Assembly (NCBI RefSeq): GCF_014529535.1
Contig: NW_023503376.1
Span: 744,001-808,000 of the forward strand
DNA length: 64,000 bases
Source of the DNA: Bradysia coprophila
Lineage: Eukaryota; Arthropoda; Insecta; Diptera; Sciaridae
Direction: 5' to 3'
This document shows, piece after piece, positions 58,038-64,000 of the stretch. Each line of letters starts with the position of its first letter. Position 1 is the first letter of the stretch. Below the pieces are notes generated by a model that saw nothing but the letters and a program-made list of their open reading frames with translations, was not told the DNA's origin and searched no databases. Position numbers and translations under genes: made by a program.

Positions 58038-61000
58038 TCAGTGCCATGCAAATAATACGTGTGCAATCATTAAATACACAGTTGCGACAAGGATGCTGCC
58101 AATCATGATTGGAAAACCAACCCTGAAAATAGAAATGGGAAATTTTTAAGAAAAAAAAACTTTTTTTTACAGCATTTAAAATTAGAATGGGGGCTGCTGT
58201 AAAATTTTATAACAATAACTTGCAAGTGAATCGTCTTCGCCTCGGATCTATAAAATTCACTCAAAACCTGGACTTTTCAACTTTTTATCGCTAGCTTTGC
58301 AAGAGATTTTACAGAAACTTGTTTTCTCATTATTCGTCGCGTCAAGCGAGTCGCCACCTATCAACGGGTGCGTTTGGTTTTTTTATTTTTACCAGTTGGC
58401 ACACGTGCATTCAAAGCCTAATATTTAGGAATCGATTCCCAAAAAATCCCTAAAATTCCCCAAAAAAAATTCTTTGCATTTTAATAATTAAATGTTCGTA
58501 AAACATCAGGAAAAGTTCAAAAACATTTAAAAACTATGAAAAAGCAAAGAACAAAAAATTGGTAATTTTTGGGAATTTTTGGGAAATAATTTACAAATAT
58601 TAGGCTTTGCGTGCATTGGTACATTTTACTCCCTGAAAACCCTTGCTCCCAACTACGTAATAAACACATACTAAACGAGCTAACCTTAATCTATAGATTT
58701 CTTCCAAGCAACGGTTTCGCCAAACAAAATGAACCGAACACTAGCCGAATGCGAACCGATGTCATCCATAGAACCATAACCACAACTTTTTTCTTTTGTT
58801 ATTTTGACATTTTCGTTGTTAATAATGTTGAGGTTATGCTTCTATGGATGACGGTTTGACATTTCATTTCACCTTGGAAGAGCAATTTCCGATTTCCGCA
58901 AGCATGCATATAATAGTTATTTGTTTGCCAAGTGGAGAAAATAGGAAATTCTAATAAGAAATCGTTCGAATTGAAATTTCCCATTTTCCCCGAGGGGAAC
59001 ACAACGTTTTCATGTGTGGTCAGTCTGCAAAACCGTTTTTCTCCACGATTCGTAAATATCTATTCGATATACAGCATTTTTGAATACAAAATTCAGGAGA
59101 GAAAGTTTATATTTTCTCCACATTGTAGCGAAAGTATAACTTTTCTCGCCTGAATTGTCAACAGACAAAATGTCGATCAACGCCATTTTGTCTAGACATT
59201 CTGAGTGGAGAAAATAAGGTTATAAGGCAACATTAAAAATACTAATTCACAACGCAGGCGGGAAATTACATTTCTATCTTTTCTTCCCTAGGCTATAAAT
59301 AACTATTTCATGCCATGGGCATAAATTTCATGTTTTCTCATTTCTTTTTCTCCATTTAAATGAGAAATTGAGAACGGCTTCGCAGACTTTATTTGGTGGC
59401 GGGACATTTCCACACCGTCAATATCGTCAGGAACGATATTATCGTTTTTTTGGACGATACTATCGTCTAAAAAACGATACTATCGTTTTTAGACGATAGT
59501 ATCGTCTCAAAATCGATATTATCGTTTTTTAGACGATACTATCGTTCAAAAAAACGATATTATCGCCCAAAAAATTTTCATCCAGGACGATAATATCGTC
59601 TAAATTGAAAAATTCTAAAATATTGTCTGGACGATAGTATCGTTTTCTTGTCGATAGTATCGTCCAAAAAAAACGATATTATCGTTTTCTGGACGATATT
59701 ACCGTTCTAGAAAATCTAATGGATATTTTCGTTTTCTGTACGATAATATCGTCCAAAACGATAATATCGTCCTGGGCGATATTATCGTTTTCTTAAACGA
59801 TAATATCGTCCAGAACGATACTATCGTTTAAAAAAACGATAATATCGCCCAGGACGATATTATCGTTTAGTTTTGGGTGGTAATATTGTCCAGGACTCAA
59901 TTTTACTCAGAGGTGCAGCAAGAACCGAATTCTCTTCCAAAATATCGAAAAACAATTGTCAGAGGAAATCACCTACACATCAGTGTTTAAAAATGGCGTT
60001 TAGTTCGTCCCTAAATAATTCATCTTTTTACGAAATGAATACCAACTTTGATTGTACATAAAAGGCGTTTTAACACGCCGAGCAATCCGGCCCATTGCCC
60101 CGGAGCGAAGCGGAGGGCCGCAATGCGATCCGGGCGCCGGAACGGTGTCGGAACTTAGGAGTTAATTTTTTTTTCTCGCATCGTCTCATAATTAGTCTGT
60201 GTAATTTTTCTATATAAAATTTAAATTTACGGAACCAAATGAACCAATTTTTAATATATATTTGCCGTCTATAAAAAGGCGTTTATCTACAAGATTTTGT
60301 GTTTCGTCTTCAACAACCATCCAGAACGATAATATCGCCCAGGACGATATTATCGTCTAGAATTTTTATTTTAAATAAATTAAAAACGATATTATCGTCC
60401 TGGACGATATTATCGTCTCAAATTTAAAAAAATAAATTAATTAAAAACGATATTATCGTCCCAAAAATTATCGCCCAGGACGATAATATCGTCCAAAATA
60501 ACGATAATATCGTCCAGCGGATATTTTCATCCAGGACGATATTATCGTCAAAAAAACGATATTATCGTTTTTTGAACGATAATATCGTTTCTTAGACGAT
60601 AGTATCATCAAAAAAACGAAAGTATCGTCCAAAAAAACGATATTATCGTTTTTTTAAACGATAATATCGTCAAGAAAACGATAATATCGTCCTGAAAATA
60701 TTTTAAAATTTATAATTTTAGACGATATTATCGTCCTGGATGAAATTTTTTTGGACGATAATATCGTTTTTTAGACGATAGTATCGTCTAAAAAACGATA
60801 CTATCGTCTAAAAAACGATAATATCGTTCCTGACGATATTGACCGTGTAGTTATGTCGCCTCATCCTTTATTTAAAACGAAATGTTCGTTACAATAAAAT
60901 CTTTTAAACTGAAAACCCTGTCGCTGGTCTTTGACTTTTCCTAATTTCTCAACGGGCGATATTCGGAGAATTTACAGACAAACAATAACAACTTTTCGAT

Positions 61001-64000
61001 AATCCATAATATACGGGACTATGTCACAACAAACACATAAAAAATAAAAATTTGATAAATATAAATGAAAGCGAAGTTATCGCGGTCAGTTTCTATAAAA
61101 ACAAACCGAACAAAGAGCTGAAAAAGACAGCTCATTGCTCATCGAAAACAACCATAAAAACATCGATCAATGGGACCCGGCTTATCATGTGTCAGGTATT
61201 TAGCTACCGGTATTCGTAAAAAAAACGTACGGCGGTAGCTTCAACGTGATAACAAAAATGGTTTCACTTTAAACAATAAGTATATTGCTTCTGTCTTGAA
61301 ACGACTCATTATTGTTGCGATAAAGTGCGGATGTGACTAAGAGACTCTGCATTATTTTGTGCTCTTTGAACATTACGCTATGATTAGGCTCGCAAGGTAT
61401 CAAAGAGGAAGTTTAATTGGAAAATCGTTTCCAATCAAAGACGATTGAGTAGTACTGTAGTAATGTGTGGATTCCATAGAGTGTTAAAAGAGCAAAAAAA
61501 AAAACGGAGGAAAAATTAGTGAATTTAACTGAGCTCGATGGGTGATATGTCAAAATTTCTAGTCTCTTTTAACACTCTGTAGACTGTTTTGATGATAGAG
61601 AAGGAAATATAATTTCAACTTGTCTTGGGGGATATGTCAAAATTTTTGTATAATTAACTGGTCTTCGGACCTCTCGATTTGATCACAACAGTCTATGGGA
61701 AAATGCAATGATATGTTGTCCTGCAAGACAAGTTATAATTAACTGGTCTTTGGACTTCTCGCTCTGATCATAACTGTAGAGTGAACTGTACAGAGAATGT
61801 TCGAATTTTAACTGGTCCCGGAGTCAGCTGTCAAAAATGTATGTGTGACCCAGAGATCAGTTATGCAATAAATTCAAATAATTGAAAGTGAGTGTGAGGA
61901 TGTATCAGTGATCGTGTGACACGCTTGCTACTTTGTACAAGGGATGCGTGATACTCAGAAATCAAAGTTTTTGGGCGATTTGCTAGATTGTTCTTCATTT
62001 CACAGTGACCGTAAAGCCGACCGCCACATCTTCAATTAATAAGAATTAAATGAAGTGAAACTTACTTGAAGTATTCGACAAACGTAAACCTATAGCCATG
62101 CTGTTCTGCGACACCAGCACAAACAACGTTAGCTGAAGCTCCAATCAATGTTCCATTACCTGAAATGGAGAGAATTTCATTGGTCAAAGGTATTCAAACA
62201 TAATTTGCATGATTCTGTGGAGCACTCACCTCCCAAACATGCACCAAATGCCAACGCCCACACAAGCGGTTGAAGTGGTAATCCTAATGCTTTGTTTTCC
62301 GAGAGGGAGATAGCAATTTTCACCATCATCGTGGTGAGCGGGATATTATCGACGAAAGCGGATGCAATCGCGGATACCTAAATGAAAATCATCATTTCAA
62401 CGCTGAACGCAACAGACCCAATGAAAACTCTGTTTACCCATAAAATAATTAGAATTGCTACGGCGAGACGAGACTCTTCCGAGCACGCCAAAATGATGCC
62501 TTCCGTTTGTCTTCCGATCCATTCGATCAAACCTAGCACAGCCAGTGATTCCATAAGTATAAACAAGGCGGCGAAAAACAATAAAGTTGACCATTCCACG
62601 CGAGCCAGAACGGCTTCCATGTCTTCGCGATCAGCCAAGATTAACAGCAAAATTGCACCCAACAGCGCGGTCCAGCCCAGGGACAGTCGCTGAATCGATG
62701 GGACTGAGTGCAGGAAGAAGAATGTTATCACAAAGACTAGTGTGACAGCAGACTTGATGAGTAAATTTACGTTTCGGATGGGATACTGGAAAGAGGACAA
62801 AAGTTGCAGAAAAACAGATTGAACCGAGGTCATCAGCGTAATGACAATACCTTCGCCTGAAGTTCATCCAACGTAGCTTTGTAGCTCTCAGCCGGTACTG
62901 AACCGGAAGCGATTCGCTTTTTCAGCTGACGAGTCAATCGATTAACTTTTTTCAATAAAGTTTCACGCACTAAGTCCTCGTCTTTTGAATAGGATGACAA
63001 CGATGCTGCAGCACGTTGCCAGACACTGATTTCGTGACGCAATTCCTGAATGTTGCTGGAATGAAGGGAACTCTTTCATTTTTCTGTTTTTGTTTTCATT
63101 TCAACCAAAGTACCTCGGCTCGGTGAAACGCAGATCGTTCATATTGCGGAATTTGTATTTGATGTGGAAAAACGTTTGAACCATCACCATCGCTATCCCT
63201 ATGCTCATGTGTACGGTGAATGTAAGGAAATTAACTCCCTGCAAAACGAGACGATTTGTGAATTAGTGAAAGGGTCATGTTGAAAGGATCCCTGTCAACC
63301 ATTACTTACTCCTTTTACGATATGTGCATTCGATGCAATGATGACATTTGGGGGATCACCAACTGTTAGAGCAGTAAGAGGTGATCAAACTTAAGATTTT
63401 GCTTGTTTCAAAAAATTGTTTTTTTTTTACCTGGCGTGAGTGCCCCGCCAACATTCGAATAGATGATCATTGCCATCAATATTGGAACAGGATTAAGACC
63501 CATCACTTCGCACAGCCTAATGCTAACTGGTGTCATCAACAGAACGGTTGTAACATTGTCCAAAAATGATGACAACACAGCGGTAAATATACAAAGGCAA
63601 TTGATCAGCGGCCACACTTGACCACCCGTAATCTACAAAATCCATTGGAATCGTCAGATTGTCCACTTTTAGTCGACAGTCGTCTGTGCTTACCTTATAT
63701 GCATAAACAGCAAGGAAATCGAAGATACCGGTCTCTGACAATATAGCAACTAAAATCATCATGCCGAACAGCAACAGCAGAGTCTCCACATCGATCCAAC
63801 CCATTAGTTCACCCATTGACGGTTTTTCGTTCATTGCAGCCAAAATGGCTAACGCTAATGTACTGGCAACCATAGCAGCAAATGTCCTGTGTACAACCTC
63901 CCAAATAATCATCACATACAAGCCCAGCAAAACGATTGCAGCATAAATGACACCGGCATCTTTATCAATCGGCGACGGATCATATGCCACGACCAATGGT
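58038..64000 (-). CDS. P protein (OCA2/hoepel)-like transporter, paralogue 2, partial at window end
   Basis: Minus-strand exons: >64000-63694, 63632-63431, 63362-63310, 63238-63114, 63055-62851, 62785-62438, 62377-62230, 62159-62066 and 58122-58038; GT-AG sites and phases agree. It shows the full family signatures: [61 protein letters not shown] and [13 protein letters not shown]. It is therefore the conserved, presumably functional copy, a membrane transporter of pigment-type organelles. Last-exon lengths (94 and 85 nt) equal those of paralogue 1. The last intron is 3.9 kb and contains two mobile elements. The start codon lies outside the window. Confidence 0.92.
58412..58609. mobile_element. 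hAT-like MITE, 198 bp, perfect 8-bp duplication
   Basis: Ends CAAAGCCTAATATTT/AAATATTAGGCTTTG, duplication CGTGCATT (58404-58411 and 58610-58617). Short relative of the composite unit at 18798-20653. In the last intron of P-like gene 2. Confidence 0.85.
59395..60865 (+). mobile_element. ACGATA-N-TATCGT element, copy 4
   Basis: 1471 bp, perfect 8-bp duplication CTTTATTT (59387-59394 and 60866-60873). Both terminal repeats are intact, so this is the best reference copy. Core with GC-rich module at 60025-60195. It lies in the last intron of P-like gene 2, in inverse orientation to that gene. Confidence 0.88.
60874..62065. other. Remainder of the last intron of P-like gene 2
   Basis: Contains a small inverted pair 'gagtgttaaaagagc'/'ctcttttaacactct' (61478 and 61563) and a direct repeat 'taattaactggtctt.ggac' at 61650 and 61735. 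No exon seen. Confidence 0.4.

Overview
The window is animal nuclear DNA, most likely from an insect and probably a fly. The genes have short GT-AG introns (about 59-110 nt where uninterrupted), the DNA is AT-rich, and the repeat types (hAT-like miniature elements, DINE-1/mini-me-like elements, foldback elements) are typical of Diptera. The species cannot be read from the sequence; a nematoceran such as a sciarid gnat is only a guess. There is no bacterial, organellar or viral gene.

Seven genes are well supported, plus one smaller probable gene. (1) 2693-3357 (+): a small protein with a His...Cys pair like permuted NlpC/P60 enzymes (tentative). (2) 16825-18016 (+): a BTB/BACK protein with a degenerate MATH-like N-terminal half. 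(3) 18193-21547 (-): an apolipoprotein D-type secreted lipocalin, convergent with gene 2 and head-to-head with gene 4. (4) 21950-25472 (+): an eight-exon GH27 lysosomal alpha-galactosidase/alpha-N-acetylgalactosaminidase with all splice phases resolved. (5) 34705-36422 (-): a TOM70-like TPR protein without a visible membrane anchor. (6) 38734-39984 (-): a single-exon BTB protein of the BTBD3/BTBD6 kind. (7) 47167-52461 (+) and (8) 58038 to beyond 64000 (-): two convergent paralogues of the P protein (OCA2/hoepel) 12-TM transporter family, resolved exon by exon; the first lacks its N-terminal exon, the second runs off the window.

Everything else is repeat. The families are: four 1.2-1.5 kb elements built from the odd palindrome ACGATA-N-TATCGT, each flanked by an 8-9 bp target duplication; two 227-228 bp CAAGGCTG miniature elements with perfect 8-bp duplications, one of them inside a tRNA-like sequence; DINE-1/Helentron-like elements with (GTCY)n microsatellites, two of which carry a 146-bp internal tandem repeat (8 and 4 units); a perfect-looking 1634-bp tandem duplication; several large foldback elements; and many minisatellites and hairpins.

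Genes and repeats are interlocked. The lipocalin intron holds a three-level nest of elements whose order can be read from target duplications and an empty site. The GH27 gene carries a 1.85 kb inverted repeat in intron 1. The first P-like gene has a 2.3 kb foldback inserted exactly at a 5' splice site, so that the splice donor itself was duplicated. The last intron of the second P-like gene holds one ACGATA element. The most unusual signals are the ACGATA-N-TATCGT arrays and a GC-rich module of about 150 bp that appears at six places in two otherwise different repeat families.
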